From contig JAQCHZ010000016.1 of NCBI GenBank assembly GCA_027618835.1, positions 1 through 62,670 of the forward strand: a DNA stretch of 62,670 nucleotides. Direction: 5' to 3'. The notes under the pieces were generated by a model. It was not told the DNA's origin and made no database searches. It saw only the letters and a program-made list of their open reading frames with translations. Source of the stretch: Chloroflexota bacterium. Its GTDB lineage: Bacteria > Chloroflexota > Dehalococcoidia > Lucifugimonadales > Lucifugimonadaceae. The translations under genes and the position numbers were made by a program. This document shows, one piece after another, positions 1-8,565 of the stretch (position 1 is the first letter of the stretch; each line of letters begins with the position of its first letter).

Positions 1-141
1 TTCTGATGTGGAATTCGCTGTGACGGTATTGGCAACTGCAGCAGCGACGGTCTCCTCAAGGTTAGGAATTGACTCTGAATTTCCGCAACTTACAACCAAA
101 CTGATTAAAAGGATCGAAAGAAATTTAGAGATGTGTTTCAT
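1..141 (-). CDS. Putative lipoprotein, N-terminal part (runs off left edge)
   Basis: The minus strand reads without a stop from an ATG at 141 to the edge of the window, 47 codons. The protein begins MKHISKFLSILLISLVVSC: two lysines, a hydrophobic stretch and a lipobox (VVS-C, Cys19), so it should be exported and lipid-anchored. The mature part starts GNSESIPNLEETVAAAV; this 'PNLEETV...V...V' style is common just after the lipobox in Chloroflexota lipoproteins, where it precedes very varied domains. The functional domain lies outside the window, so no role can be given. No strong ribosome binding site is visible. Confidence 0.7.
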   Translation of the reverse strand, partial: MKHISKFLSILLISLVVSCGNSESIPNLEETVAAAVANTVTANSTSE

Positions 142-312
142 GAAAAAGCAGGTTAAACCGATTCATGAAGATATCAATAATCGTACAACAGGGGGACAAG
201 GATCGGACTAGCAAGGCGGAACGCACTAATTTAATGTCGGTTGCTGTCAATTCTGCTGTCAAAAGGCTCCAACCGAAAATGATGTTCAGTTGGAGCCCAG
301 TTTGAGTCTATA

Positions 313-389
<77 letters not shown>

Positions 390-460
390 ACTTGTCGAGC
401 GATTTGATTATAACGAGCAGTGAAGAGAGGGTGGGTGTGAGGGTTACGTGTTCCGTTATT

Positions 461-607
461 GCTCCGGGCGTCATCGGATGACTCGGCTCCGCGTCGCAGT
501 CTCCCACCGTTCTAACTCCCTCCCACTCTGGGAGGGAGGACGTTCGCCGAGGGATCGGGTGATCTATCGTGCTTCGAGCGCCTGGGGCTTGCCTCAGGCG
601 CTCGAAG
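461..607. repeat. Dispersed intergenic repeat block, copy 1
   Basis: Non-coding block with three parts. The first is the palindromic core GTCATCGGATGAC (470-482), which recurs near 37200, 39170 and 44080. The second is a perfect 10-bp hairpin CTCCCTCCCA/TGGGAGGGAG (516-525 with 529-538). The third is a perfect 13-bp hairpin CTTCGAGCGCCTG/CAGGCGCTCGAAG (572-584 with 595-607), followed by GGATGACACTT, which recurs at 13758. No ORF here looks real. Confidence 0.8.
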
Positions 608-639
608 TCTCGGGATGACACTTGGGAATTATGCGATTG

Positions 640-712
640 GTTGTACTGCCTACTTAGCAGGGTTTCACCGCCCTACCCAGGGTCCCTCCGCTTTGGTCGG
701 GACGCGTGGGTG
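640..712. repeat. Dispersed intergenic repeat, second type, copy 1
   Basis: Positions 680-706 (27 bases, from GGGTCCCTCCGC to GTCGGGACGCG) are identical to 13826-13852. The preceding bases (TGCCTAC...GCA/GGTTTTC-like...CGCC) are also similar. A shorter piece, GGTCGGGACGCG, occurs at 37346-37357. It abuts the 3' end of the 2-hydroxyacid dehydrogenase gene, as copy 2 abuts the 3' end of selD. Confidence 0.75.
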
Positions 713-738
713 TTCTCAAGAAAACGTGCCAATGGCAC

Positions 739-1731
739 CTAAACCGGTTTTACGATCCAGTCGGCGTCTTCGCCTCGAACTACTCGTCCGACGTTTTCCA
801 TCGTGAACTGAGCTGCGTTCCACTCGGATTCGATTGCACGAGTCGCTAAGTGAGGCGTCACTACGACGTTCTTCATCGTTGGCAGAGGATTGTCGGCTTC
901 AATCGGCTCGATCTCCGTAACATCGAGTCCAGCGGCAAATATCTTATTCGATTCGAGTGCACGAATCAGAGCAGATTCGTCGACCACAGGGCCACGGCAA
1001 GTGTTGATGAGGATAGCGGTCGGCTTCATCATTTCGAACTCACGATCCGACATGATGTGCTCGGTTACACGATCGAGCGGAACGTGGAGAGTGATGATGT
1101 CGCAGGTCGATACAAGCTCGTCGAAGCTGACTCTCTTGGCTCCGGTCGCAGCAACGTACTCGGCATCGTGTTCAATTACATCGTGGTAGACGAGTTCGCA
1201 CTCCCATCCAGCTAGTCGCTTGGCAACCCGTGAACCGATTCGCCCAAGGCCGACAATTCCGATTCGTTTTCCGACAAGCGTGTGAAATTCTGCCCGGTCG
1301 CCTTCGACGCCCTCCATCCAGGTACCGTCTTTCACGCTTTGGATCTGAACGTCGAGCTTGCGGTTGGTCGAGAACATTAGACCGATAGCGTGCTCGGCAA
1401 CTGCGACGGCGTTGGCTCCGCCGTTGTTTGAAACATTGACTCCCATTTCGGCGAGTCCTGCCTTGTCGATGTAGTCGGTGCCAGCGCTGAACGTCTGAAC
1501 CAGTTTTACCGTTCCTACCTTCTCGGCGAGTTCAGCCATCCCCTTGAGGTGACCTGTCGGCAGCAATACCACAGCGCCTGCGCACTGCTCCACGATATCG
1601 TCGAATGACTGCGTGCTATCGACGAATCGGAGATCGATGCCTCCTACCTTTTCAGCAGCTTCCGATGTTTCTTTGAATCGGATTTGTGATCCTTCATTGT
1701 CAGGACCGAGGATTACTGCGATGTTCGACAT
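739..1731 (-). CDS. D-isomer-specific 2-hydroxyacid dehydrogenase
   Basis: A 330-residue NAD(P)-dependent oxidoreductase of the D-2-hydroxyacid dehydrogenase family, which interconverts 2-oxoacids and D-2-hydroxyacids in the cytosol. The Rossmann motif GLGRIG is at residues 161-166. The catalytic triad is Arg246 (in NTCRGPVVDE), Glu275 (VTEIEP) and His304 (VTPHLA). Length and layout match the stand-alone enzymes; there is no ACT/regulatory domain as in long SerA. The start ATG at 1731 gives a normal N-terminus. It is divergent from thrB, so a role in serine synthesis cannot be claimed; the substrate is unknown. Its 3' end touches a dispersed repeat. Confidence 0.9.
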   Translation of the reverse strand: MSNIAVILGPDNEGSQIRFKETSEAAEKVGGIDLRFVDSTQSFDDIVEQCAGAVVLLPTGHLKGMAELAEKVGTVKLVQTFSAGTDYIDKAGLAEMGVNVSNNGGANAVAVAEHAIGLMFSTNRKLDVQIQSVKDGTWMEGVEGDRAEFHTLVGKRIGIVGLGRIGSRVAKRLAGWECELVYHDVIEHDAEYVAATGAKRVSFDELVSTCDIITLHVPLDRVTEHIMSDREFEMMKPTAILINTCRGPVVDESALIRALESNKIFAAGLDVTEIEPIEADNPLPTMKNVVVTPHLATRAIESEWNAAQFTMENVGRVVRGEDADWIVKPV

Positions 1732-1948
1732 GTTTTGAACTGCTTTGCTTGGGCTTGGTGACTATGTGCGGGCTAGATGGTAAAAACGGATTACTAAAAT
1801 AGCGTCTATAGGTACGACGGCAGATTATACTTACAAGGTTGGTTCGAAATACAACTAGATTTTCGAACTGGCGAATCCGTTGTCGCAGTGTGATCACTAG
1901 CAACGGTCGATTATTCAAAACTACAAATCACTTCTTATAACTACGAAT

Positions 1949-2854
1949 TTGAACTCAGTAACAGTACGTGCTCCTGCAACAACGGCTAATCTCGGACCCG
2001 GTTTCGACAGCATCGGCATGGCACTCGACGTGTGGAATGAACTCACTCTCACCCGAGGAAAGTTCAGTGTGTCGGCGACCGGCGAAGGCGCCGATTTGGC
2101 ACCGCACGATACCCGCAACCTCGCCGTTACAGGCGTCGAGGCGGTGTTTAACCACATCGGTGAACCTGTTCCTAGCTTGAAATATGAACAGCACAACCGA
2201 GTTCCTTTTTCTCGTGGAATGGGCAGCAGCTCATCGGCGATCGTGAGCGGTTTGGTTGCCGGTTCGGCAATTTCTGGTGCCGATCTTTCAAAAGAAGAGT
2301 TAACCATTTTGGCCGCCGATATCGAAGGCCACCCCGATAACGTTGCGCCAGCAATTTACGGCGGGTGCACCGTTGGCGTTCGTAACGGAGCTGGCAAATG
2401 GATTGTCGATCAGGTCAAGCTTCCTGAAGAGCTTTACGCAGTGCTATTTGTTCCTGAAGTGAAGATGAACACTCACGAATCAAGAGCTCGTCTTCCCGAC
2501 CAGATAAGCCGAACCGATGCTGTCTACAACATCGGCCGGGCTGCACTTCTGGTGAACGCTCTTTCGTCAGGCCGTTTGGAATTACTGAAATACGCTACCG
2601 ACGATCGGCTCCACCAGCCGCATCGTGCGCAGGCGTTTACCGCTATGCCGCAGCTTATTGAGGCAGCAATGAAGGGTGGCGCTCATGGTGCGTTTCTTTC
2701 AGGCGCAGGGCCTACCGTGCTCGCATTGGCGACAGGGCGTGAAGTGACGATTAGCTACGAAATGGCTGAGACTGCTCGTATATTGGGGGTCGAAGGCAAG
2801 TCGATGATCGTTGGTGTTGCACACGAAGGTACGTCAGTGATTTCGAGTTCATGA
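1949..2854 (+). CDS. thrB: Homoserine kinase
   Basis: Phosphorylates L-homoserine with ATP to O-phosphohomoserine, the step before threonine synthase. It is a GHMP-kinase protein of 301 residues. The N-terminus VTVRAPATTANLGPGFD is typical. The ATP-binding loop PFSRGMGSSSSA lies at about 86-97, the conserved EGHPDNVAPAIYGG at about 126-139, and the C-terminal GHMP motif GAFLSGAGPTVLA near 243-255. The start is TTG at 1949; no ATG or strong ribosome site offers an alternative and the N-terminus is complete from here. The stop overlaps the ATG of lysC by 4 bases, so the two are cotranscribed and probably translationally coupled. Confidence 0.93.
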   Translation: MNSVTVRAPATTANLGPGFDSIGMALDVWNELTLTRGKFSVSATGEGADLAPHDTRNLAVTGVEAVFNHIGEPVPSLKYEQHNRVPFSRGMGSSSSAIVSGLVAGSAISGADLSKEELTILAADIEGHPDNVAPAIYGGCTVGVRNGAGKWIVDQVKLPEELYAVLFVPEVKMNTHESRARLPDQISRTDAVYNIGRAALLVNALSSGRLELLKYATDDRLHQPHRAQAFTAMPQLIEAAMKGGAHGAFLSGAGPTVLALATGREVTISYEMAETARILGVEGKSMIVGVAHEGTSVISSS

Positions 2855-4101
2855 CGTCCGTTTCAGAAACTGAACGACGTCCAGTAATCGTCCAAAAATA
2901 TGGTGGCAGTTCGCTCGCCACAGCAGAACATATCCACAACGTCGCTGCTCGTATTCAGGCTCGCAAAGACGACGGCGTCGACGTAATCGTTGTCGTTTCG
3001 GCGATGGGCGATTCAACCGACGATCTAATTGCGCTTTCAGACGCCGTTACGAACGGAAAAACTCCTGATGCGCGAGAAATGGATACGCTGCTTTCTACAG
3101 GCGAACTGGTTAGTTCGACTCTGATGGCGATGGCGCTGAAGGCACGCGGCTACGATGCTATTAGCTTGAGCGGGATTCAGGCTGGCATCAAGACCGACAT
3201 GGTCCACGGTTCTGCTCGAATCTCAGATATTAATACAGATCGCCTGCGTCGAGAGCTGGATAAGGGCCGAATCGTGATCGTTGCTGGGTTCCAGGGTTTG
3301 GCGGAGTCTGGCGATATAACGACTCTTGGTAGAGGCGGATCGGACACGACAGCAGTTGCCCTTGCAGTCGCTGCTGAAGCAGAACGCTGTGAGATTTATA
3401 CTGACGTTGATGGGATTTACACAACCGACCCACGACTAACCGATAAGGCGCGCAAGCTCTCTGAAATCGGATTCCAAGAAATGCTGGAAATGGCCGTTCT
3501 TGGAGCCAAAATGAACCCACGTTCGATCGAACTGGGCGCTGTTTACGATATGCCGGTTTACGTTGCGTCATCATTCTCGAACGAACCTGGAACGCTTATC
3601 CACGGAGGAGAGCACACAATGGAAGTCCGCAAAGCGGTCACTGGAATCGCAGTCGACCGAAACGTTGGCAAGATTACCGTTCGAGGGGTTATCGACCGAC
3701 CCGGAGTCGCTGCTGGCTTGCTACAACCACTCGCAGATGCGGGCGTAAGCGTCGACGTTATCGTTCAGAACGCCAGTTCCGACGGCACGACCGACTTCAC
3801 ATTCACAGTCGCTCAGGCGAGCGTAGACAAGGCAGCTGAAGTGATCGGAAGCGACTCAAGCGTCGAGTACGCCGAAGTCGTTACTGGTTCCGATCTCGCT
3901 AAAGTGAGCATTGTTGGCACTGGGATGGAAAATGCTCCCGGATACGCCGCAAAAATGTTCTCCACGCTATCTGAAGCTGGCGTGAACATCGATATGATCA
4001 CGACATCTGAAATCCGTATAACTACGATCATCGATCGAGATCAGGTTCAGAAAGCAGTTCAAGCGTTGCATGATGCATTTGAACTCGAAAAATCCGAGTA
4101 G
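2851..4101 (+). CDS. lysC: Aspartate kinase
   Basis: Catalyses the first committed step of the aspartate family (lysine, threonine, methionine): ATP plus aspartate to aspartyl phosphate. The N-terminal amino-acid-kinase domain carries KYGGSS (16-21), STGELVSS and GRGGSDTTAVALA. Two ACT domains follow in the last 150 residues (GKITVRGVIDRPGVAAGLL... and KVSIVGTGMENAPGYAAKMF...), which usually bind lysine and/or threonine for feedback inhibition. The length of 416 matches monofunctional bacterial enzymes. It overlaps thrB by 4 bases; lysA of the same pathway is 11 kb away. Confidence 0.95.
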   Translation: MTSVSETERRPVIVQKYGGSSLATAEHIHNVAARIQARKDDGVDVIVVVSAMGDSTDDLIALSDAVTNGKTPDAREMDTLLSTGELVSSTLMAMALKARGYDAISLSGIQAGIKTDMVHGSARISDINTDRLRRELDKGRIVIVAGFQGLAESGDITTLGRGGSDTTAVALAVAAEAERCEIYTDVDGIYTTDPRLTDKARKLSEIGFQEMLEMAVLGAKMNPRSIELGAVYDMPVYVASSFSNEPGTLIHGGEHTMEVRKAVTGIAVDRNVGKITVRGVIDRPGVAAGLLQPLADAGVSVDVIVQNASSDGTTDFTFTVAQASVDKAAEVIGSDSSVEYAEVVTGSDLAKVSIVGTGMENAPGYAAKMFSTLSEAGVNIDMITTSEIRITTIIDRDQVQKAVQALHDAFELEKSE

Positions 4102-4149
4102 AATTTCCTCGGTTTAGCCACTCGAAACAATCTTCCACGAAATCGTAAT

Positions 4150-4914
4150 TTGACCCACCCGTACTTAAGCGTCGTGATTCCCGCCTACAACGAAGAGGCT
4201 CGGATCGCGTCGACGGTAAAGGCATTGGTCGAGTATCTGGCGACATGGTCGTCTGAGGCGACAGATCGTACGTGGGATCTAATCGTCGTAAGCGATGGTT
4301 CAACCGATTCGACTGCCAAGATTGTTTCTGCAATAGCGCCGACCGACGCTCACGTTCGCCTCATCGACGCTACTCACGGTGGCAAAGGCGCTGCCGTTCG
4401 ACGGGGAATGGACGAAGCGACGGGTGATTGGCGGTTCCTTTGCGATGCAGATCTTTCGATGCCGGTCGACAATTTCGGTCGTTTCTTTGGCGAAAGCGGT
4501 GGGCATCCAACGTACGACGTTTCAATAGGTTCTCGTGAAGCTTCTGGCGCCCGACGATTTAACGAGCCACGAAGTCGACACATCAAAGGCCGGCTTTTCA
4601 ACTTCGCAGTCAAGTTACTCGCAATTCGAGGGATAGAAGACACTCAGTGCGGATTCAAGCTTTTCTCGGCTGAATCGGCACTGAAGCTATTTCCGCATCA
4701 ATCACTCGATGGCTGGGCGTTCGATGTCGAACTGCTTGTGATGGCCAAGAACGCAAAATTCACTGTTGGTGAAGTGCCTATCGATTGGTACTACAGTGAA
4801 GGCTCAAAAATGACTCTCACTAGAGGAGTTCTTGCCGTTTTGGACGTGGCACGGGTGGGCGTGAATAACTTGATGCGTAAGTATCGAGTCGTTGAGAAGA
4901 AGCGAGGGATGTAA
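4150..4914 (+). CDS. GT2 glycosyltransferase, dolichyl/polyprenyl-phosphate glucose synthase-like
   Basis: A family 2 glycosyltransferase of 254 residues with a GT-A fold. SVVIPAYNEEARIASTV opens the fold, VVSDGSTDST (47-56) binds the nucleotide sugar, and DAD at 99-101 is the metal-binding DXD. ALG5-like enzymes share the later elements RHIKGRLFN and DTQCGFKLF and move a hexose from UDP or GDP to a polyprenyl phosphate at the inner membrane face. No membrane segment is visible. It starts at TTG 4150. A second polyprenyl-phosphate GT2 gene follows after a small CoA-binding gene, so both may feed lipid-linked sugars to glycan or protein glycosylation. The sugar is not determined. Confidence 0.85.
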   Translation: MTHPYLSVVIPAYNEEARIASTVKALVEYLATWSSEATDRTWDLIVVSDGSTDSTAKIVSAIAPTDAHVRLIDATHGGKGAAVRRGMDEATGDWRFLCDADLSMPVDNFGRFFGESGGHPTYDVSIGSREASGARRFNEPRSRHIKGRLFNFAVKLLAIRGIEDTQCGFKLFSAESALKLFPHQSLDGWAFDVELLVMAKNAKFTVGEVPIDWYYSEGSKMTLTRGVLAVLDVARVGVNNLMRKYRVVEKKRGM

Positions 4915-4916
4915 TT

Positions 4917-5336
4917 ATGTATTCAAACCCTTCGACAGACGAAATTCACACAATACTTCGAGACTCAAAATCTATCGCCGTGGTTGGTATTTCAGAACGT
5001 GAAACCCGAGCGAGCAAGTACGTTTCTGAGTACATGCAGCGTGAGGGTTACACGATCTACCCGGTGAACCCCAATCTTGATACTTGGAACGGCTTGAAGG
5101 TTTACGACTCGGTAGTTGATCTTCCTGAAAAGGTCGATATCGTGGATGTTTTCAGGAGATCGTCGCATATTCTACCCCTTGCGGGTGATGTGGTGGAAGC
5201 TGGTGCGAAGGTAATGTGGCTTCAGCAAGGGATAGTCAACCAAGAAGCGGCAGAAATCGTATCTGATGCTGGGATCAAAGTGATCATGGATTCCTGCATT
5301 ATGGTTGAGCACAAATCGATGAAGTTGGTTTTTTAA
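4917..5336 (+). CDS. CoA-binding domain protein (YccU-like)
   Basis: A 139-residue single-domain Rossmann protein of the CoA-binding family related to the N-terminal domain of succinyl-CoA synthetase alpha. Motifs are SIAVVGISERETRASKYV, YPVNPNLDTWNGLKVYDSV, DIVDVFRRS, and the C-terminal signature MDSCIMVEHK. The family binds CoA; no reaction is established for the stand-alone form. It sits 2 bases after the first GT2 gene and 2 bases before the second, so the three form one operon. The context gives no clear link between CoA and the sugar transferases. Confidence 0.88.
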   Translation: MYSNPSTDEIHTILRDSKSIAVVGISERETRASKYVSEYMQREGYTIYPVNPNLDTWNGLKVYDSVVDLPEKVDIVDVFRRSSHILPLAGDVVEAGAKVMWLQQGIVNQEAAEIVSDAGIKVIMDSCIMVEHKSMKLVF

Positions 5337-5338
5337 GG

Positions 5339-6091
5339 TTGACCAACGAAGACGCGAAAATGAACGATAGTTCTCCAAGTTCTCTCAAGGTTGCAATTGT
5401 TGTACCGACTTACAACGAATCCGAAACTTTGCCAATTTTGATCGAGAAGATCCTTGAGCAGAATATCGACGGAATCGGATTTGTTGTCGTCGATGACGGC
5501 TCACCCGATGGCACTGGCGATATAGCCGATCGACTCGCAGACGAGTTCAATGGCGTGTTCATCGTTCTGCACCGTGATGGCAAGCAGGGGCTTGGTACGG
5601 CTTACATGGCTGGGTTCCAGCTAGCTCTTGATGCTGGTGCGGATCAAATTATCGCAATGGACGCAGATCTTTCGCATCCGCCCGAGGTTTTAACTGGACT
5701 TATCGGTGAACTCGATAGTGCTGATGTGGCCGTAGCTTCCCGATATGTAAGCGGCGGCGGAGTCGACCACGAATGGAGTTGGGGTCGGAGACAGATCAGC
5801 TACTGGGGCAATGTCGGTATCCGCACGATACTTGGTTTAAAAGTGAAAGATGCCACAGCAGGATTCAAGGGATTTCGACGAAAAACCCTTGAATCGATTG
5901 GAATTGATCGGTTAACGCTCACGGGCTTCGGGTTTCAAGCGGAAGTTGCGTATCGATGTCAGCAGGCTGGTATGAATGTTGTCGAACACCCGTATATTTT
6001 CATGGAAAGAACTGCCGGCAAATCTAAGATGTCTTTTGGCATTGTTGTTGAAGCATTATTTGCGCTTTCATGGCTACGCATTCGCGGCTAA
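5339..6091 (+). CDS. Polyprenol monophosphomannose synthase-like GT2 (Dpm1 type)
   Basis: Transfers a sugar, by family precedent mannose from GDP-mannose, to polyprenyl phosphate. The 250-residue protein has VAIVVPTYNESETLP, VVDDGSPDGTGDIAD, MDADLSHPPE (DXD), SRYVSGGGVDHEW, DATAGFKGFRR and FMERTAGKSKMS, the set seen in short DPM1-type enzymes without a C-terminal membrane domain. TTG at 5339 is the first start. ATG at 5360 (MNDSSPSS) would remove seven non-conserved residues and is equally plausible. Last gene of the GT2/CoA-binding operon; a 250-base spacer without recognisable features follows. Confidence 0.88.
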   Translation: MTNEDAKMNDSSPSSLKVAIVVPTYNESETLPILIEKILEQNIDGIGFVVVDDGSPDGTGDIADRLADEFNGVFIVLHRDGKQGLGTAYMAGFQLALDAGADQIIAMDADLSHPPEVLTGLIGELDSADVAVASRYVSGGGVDHEWSWGRRQISYWGNVGIRTILGLKVKDATAGFKGFRRKTLESIGIDRLTLTGFGFQAEVAYRCQQAGMNVVEHPYIFMERTAGKSKMSFGIVVEALFALSWLRIRG

Positions 6092-6341
6092 TTGCCACCA
6101 TTTCGTCTCATTTGGCTCAGGTACTACGAATTGACCGTAAAATCGACGAAATCTGTTCTTTTCGTACAAAGACCCTAAGTTGCTCAATTATTAAACTGCG
6201 TGCGTACCCTCAATCGATTGGTGGGCTTACACTGGTGGGATTGAGACTAAAAGAGCGATATCACGTCTGTAGTAACGCAGCGGACACTGCATTTAAGAGA
6301 CAAAAATCGACTTCAAAGAGGTCGGAAGAAAAATAAAGATT

Positions 6342-7172
6342 ATGGTTACTCAAAGCCAATCATTTGAATCCCCACGTTCATTCAAGACTATTGAAAAAGA
6401 GGCTATCGATCACGCTCTAGCTGGACGGTGGGAAGACGCTATCGACGTGAATCTTGAAGGCGTAGATATCGACTCAGGTAGCATTGGTTGTTGGAATCGC
6501 CTGGCGAAGGCATATCTTGAACTGAGCAAATACAAAGACGCCCGAGCGTCGCTTGAGAAATCTCTCGCGATAGACCCGCATAATCGAGTAACTACGCGAC
6601 AACTCGAGCGTTTGTCGAAGCTTAACTCAAGCGGAATCACCAGACGGACATCGGGAGGAGCCGCAACCAGTCCAGCGCTATTTATTTCAGATCCGGGGAT
6701 CGCAACTGTTTCGGAATTGAAGAAAGTTGCTTCACCAGAAGTCCTTGCAGCCGTTTCTCCCGGCGACAAGTTTAAGTTGGTGATCGACGATTCGATTGTC
6801 TCGGTTGTTACTTCGACTGGCGAGTACGTCGGAACCATCGAAGTTCGTATCGCCACTCGACTCATAAAGATGATCGATGGGGGCAACACGTACGAAGTAC
6901 TCGCCGCAAAGCTGACTGACTCTGAAGCAGTTGTTGTCGTTCGAGAGACTAAACGATCACCAGATCAGGCTCGTATCGCTTCGTTCCCGTCTTATCTTCA
7001 GAAGAAAATCGGTGATTTCGATCTCGATGATCCGATGGAGATCAACGACGAACTTCGTATGGAAGACGACATGGACGAGATGGCTCCAGAACCGATGGAA
7101 GCCGAATCTATGAAATCGATCTTGCGAGGCGATTTCGGTGACCCAGACGAAGATTCCAACCTGCGGTACTAG
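6342..7172 (+). CDS. Tetratricopeptide repeat protein
   Basis: A 276-residue cytosolic protein without signal peptide. Two TPR units lie at about residues 20-49 and 50-83 (WNRLAKAYLELSKYKDARAS, LEKSLAIDPHN). A basic linker follows, then a predicted beta-rich domain of about 100 residues (FKLVIDDSIVSVVTSTGEYV, IEVRIATRLIKMI), then an acidic C-terminus (MEDDMDEMAPEP, DPDEDSNLRY). TPRs mediate protein contacts; the beta domain resembles no family I can name. Similar TPR proteins occur in other Chloroflexota. It ends two bases before the convergent aminotransferase gene. Function unknown. Confidence 0.8.
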   Translation: MVTQSQSFESPRSFKTIEKEAIDHALAGRWEDAIDVNLEGVDIDSGSIGCWNRLAKAYLELSKYKDARASLEKSLAIDPHNRVTTRQLERLSKLNSSGITRRTSGGAATSPALFISDPGIATVSELKKVASPEVLAAVSPGDKFKLVIDDSIVSVVTSTGEYVGTIEVRIATRLIKMIDGGNTYEVLAAKLTDSEAVVVVRETKRSPDQARIASFPSYLQKKIGDFDLDDPMEINDELRMEDDMDEMAPEPMEAESMKSILRGDFGDPDEDSNLRY

Positions 7173-7173
7173 T

Positions 7174-8526
7174 CTAGGCGTAACCGATTCTGGCGAGCAC
7201 ATTCCGAACTGCGGTAAAGAACGCGTCGACATCGTCTTCGGTGTGCACGGTCGATACGTTTCCGGCGCAACGATTCGACATTAAGAATCCCTCGTTGAGT
7301 AGGCCGATGAACATCGTGTTCAGCAATTTCTTGTCGTTTGTAGCGAACGACCGATAGTCGGTTACTTCCGTCGAAGTGAACTGCAGGGCGAACAGCGACG
7401 CAACGCCAGTCACGCCCATTGGTGCTTCAAGTTCGACGAATAACGCTCGTAGTTTCGAGCGAAGTGATTCGCCTAAATTGTCGAGATATTCAAACTTATC
7501 TGGAGTCAGATTTTCCAACGTTGCGATACCGGCGGCAGCGGTCATAGGGTTCCCGTTAAACGTTCCAGCGTGCTGAACGGTCGCACCGCCGTTTGTTGGG
7601 TCCCACATCGACATGATGTCTTCTCGACCGCCGAAAGCACCTACTGGCATTCCTCCGCCAATTATCTTGCCGAAGCAGGTTAGATCGGGTGTAATTCCGT
7701 AATAATCTTGCGCCCCGCCATAGGCGATTCTGAATGCGATCACTTCGTCGAAAATGAGAACGATTCCAAGCTCTTCAGTTACCCGACGAAGACCCTCAAG
7801 AAATTCAGGCTTGCCCGGCACCATTCCGCACTGACCGTTCACAGGCTCAACGATCACCGCTGCTAGCTCGTCGGCATGTTGGCGAATGATTCGTTCAGCC
7901 GCCACGATATCGTTGAACGGTGCGATGAATATATCGTCGGTGGCAGTTTCAGAAATTCCGGGGAAGGCTTTTATAGCCTCGGGCGATTCGGCGTCGCCGG
8001 CTTGGTAGAGCGGCGGTACAACGCTTATTTGAATCGCATCGTGATTGCCGTGGTAGGCGCCTTCGCACTTCAGAAGCTTTTGCTTGCCGGTAAATGCACG
8101 CGCAGCACGAATGGCATTGAGGGTGGCTTCTGTGCCTGTGTTGACGAATCTGACCTTGTCGAGCGAAGGAACTCGTTCACACAACAGTTCAGCCCATCGA
8201 ACCACTGAAGGGCTTGGAGCTGGGAACGATAACCCGTGGTTGATCTGCTCGGCGACCGCGCTAATGACCACTGGCGGCCGGTGACCAAGGATCAGCGTTG
8301 TCATGTTGTTTACGAAATCAGTTCGCTTGTTGTCATCGACGTCGGTCAGAATCGTGCCTGTTCCGTCGGTGATGTAGAGCGGGAACGGATCCCAGTAGAT
8401 CGAATTTCGAGTGTCGCCACCGGGCATGAACTGTGTTGCTTTTTCGTGCAACTCTGCCGATTTAGGATTGGCCACCGTGTAGTTGGCGATTTCGCGTTCA
8501 AGTGCGCTAGTTAGTGGAGTAGTCAT
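7174..8526 (-). CDS. Class III aminotransferase, HemL-like
   Basis: A 450-residue PLP enzyme of the glutamate-1-semialdehyde aminomutase subgroup. The phosphate-binding NTGTEATLNAIR starts at 129, the FDEV pair Asp260/Glu261 contacts the PLP ring, and the Schiff-base lysine is Lys287 in CFGKIIGGGMPVGAFGG. YHGNHD and QHAGTFNGNPM are conserved. No haem gene is near, and SAR202-type genomes carry several such paralogues, so it is more likely a catabolic aminotransferase or mutase than true HemL. It shares its strand with the sirtuin and recF upstream, 39 bases after the sirtuin stop. Confidence 0.85.
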   Translation of the reverse strand: MTTPLTSALEREIANYTVANPKSAELHEKATQFMPGGDTRNSIYWDPFPLYITDGTGTILTDVDDNKRTDFVNNMTTLILGHRPPVVISAVAEQINHGLSFPAPSPSVVRWAELLCERVPSLDKVRFVNTGTEATLNAIRAARAFTGKQKLLKCEGAYHGNHDAIQISVVPPLYQAGDAESPEAIKAFPGISETATDDIFIAPFNDIVAAERIIRQHADELAAVIVEPVNGQCGMVPGKPEFLEGLRRVTEELGIVLIFDEVIAFRIAYGGAQDYYGITPDLTCFGKIIGGGMPVGAFGGREDIMSMWDPTNGGATVQHAGTFNGNPMTAAAGIATLENLTPDKFEYLDNLGESLRSKLRALFVELEAPMGVTGVASLFALQFTSTEVTDYRSFATNDKKLLNTMFIGLLNEGFLMSNRCAGNVSTVHTEDDVDAFFTAVRNVLARIGYA

Positions 8527-8565
8527 TTCGAAATTCTTGGTTGTCTTCTAACGGGCTGTTTTCGA

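Noticed and set aside
8..211. 67-codon plus-strand ORF at the left edge
   Set aside because: It lies opposite the lipoprotein start, which has a clear signal peptide and lipobox; the plus-strand product has no family features.
6070..6336. 88-codon ORF between the Dpm1-like gene and the TPR gene
   Set aside because: It overlaps the end of the GT2 gene, has no family features and no start signal; the 250-base spacer is probably a promoter region.
7174..8526. Naming the aminotransferase hemL
   Set aside because: No other haem gene is near, the neighbours are recF and a sirtuin, and the family is full of non-haem paralogues in this type of genome.
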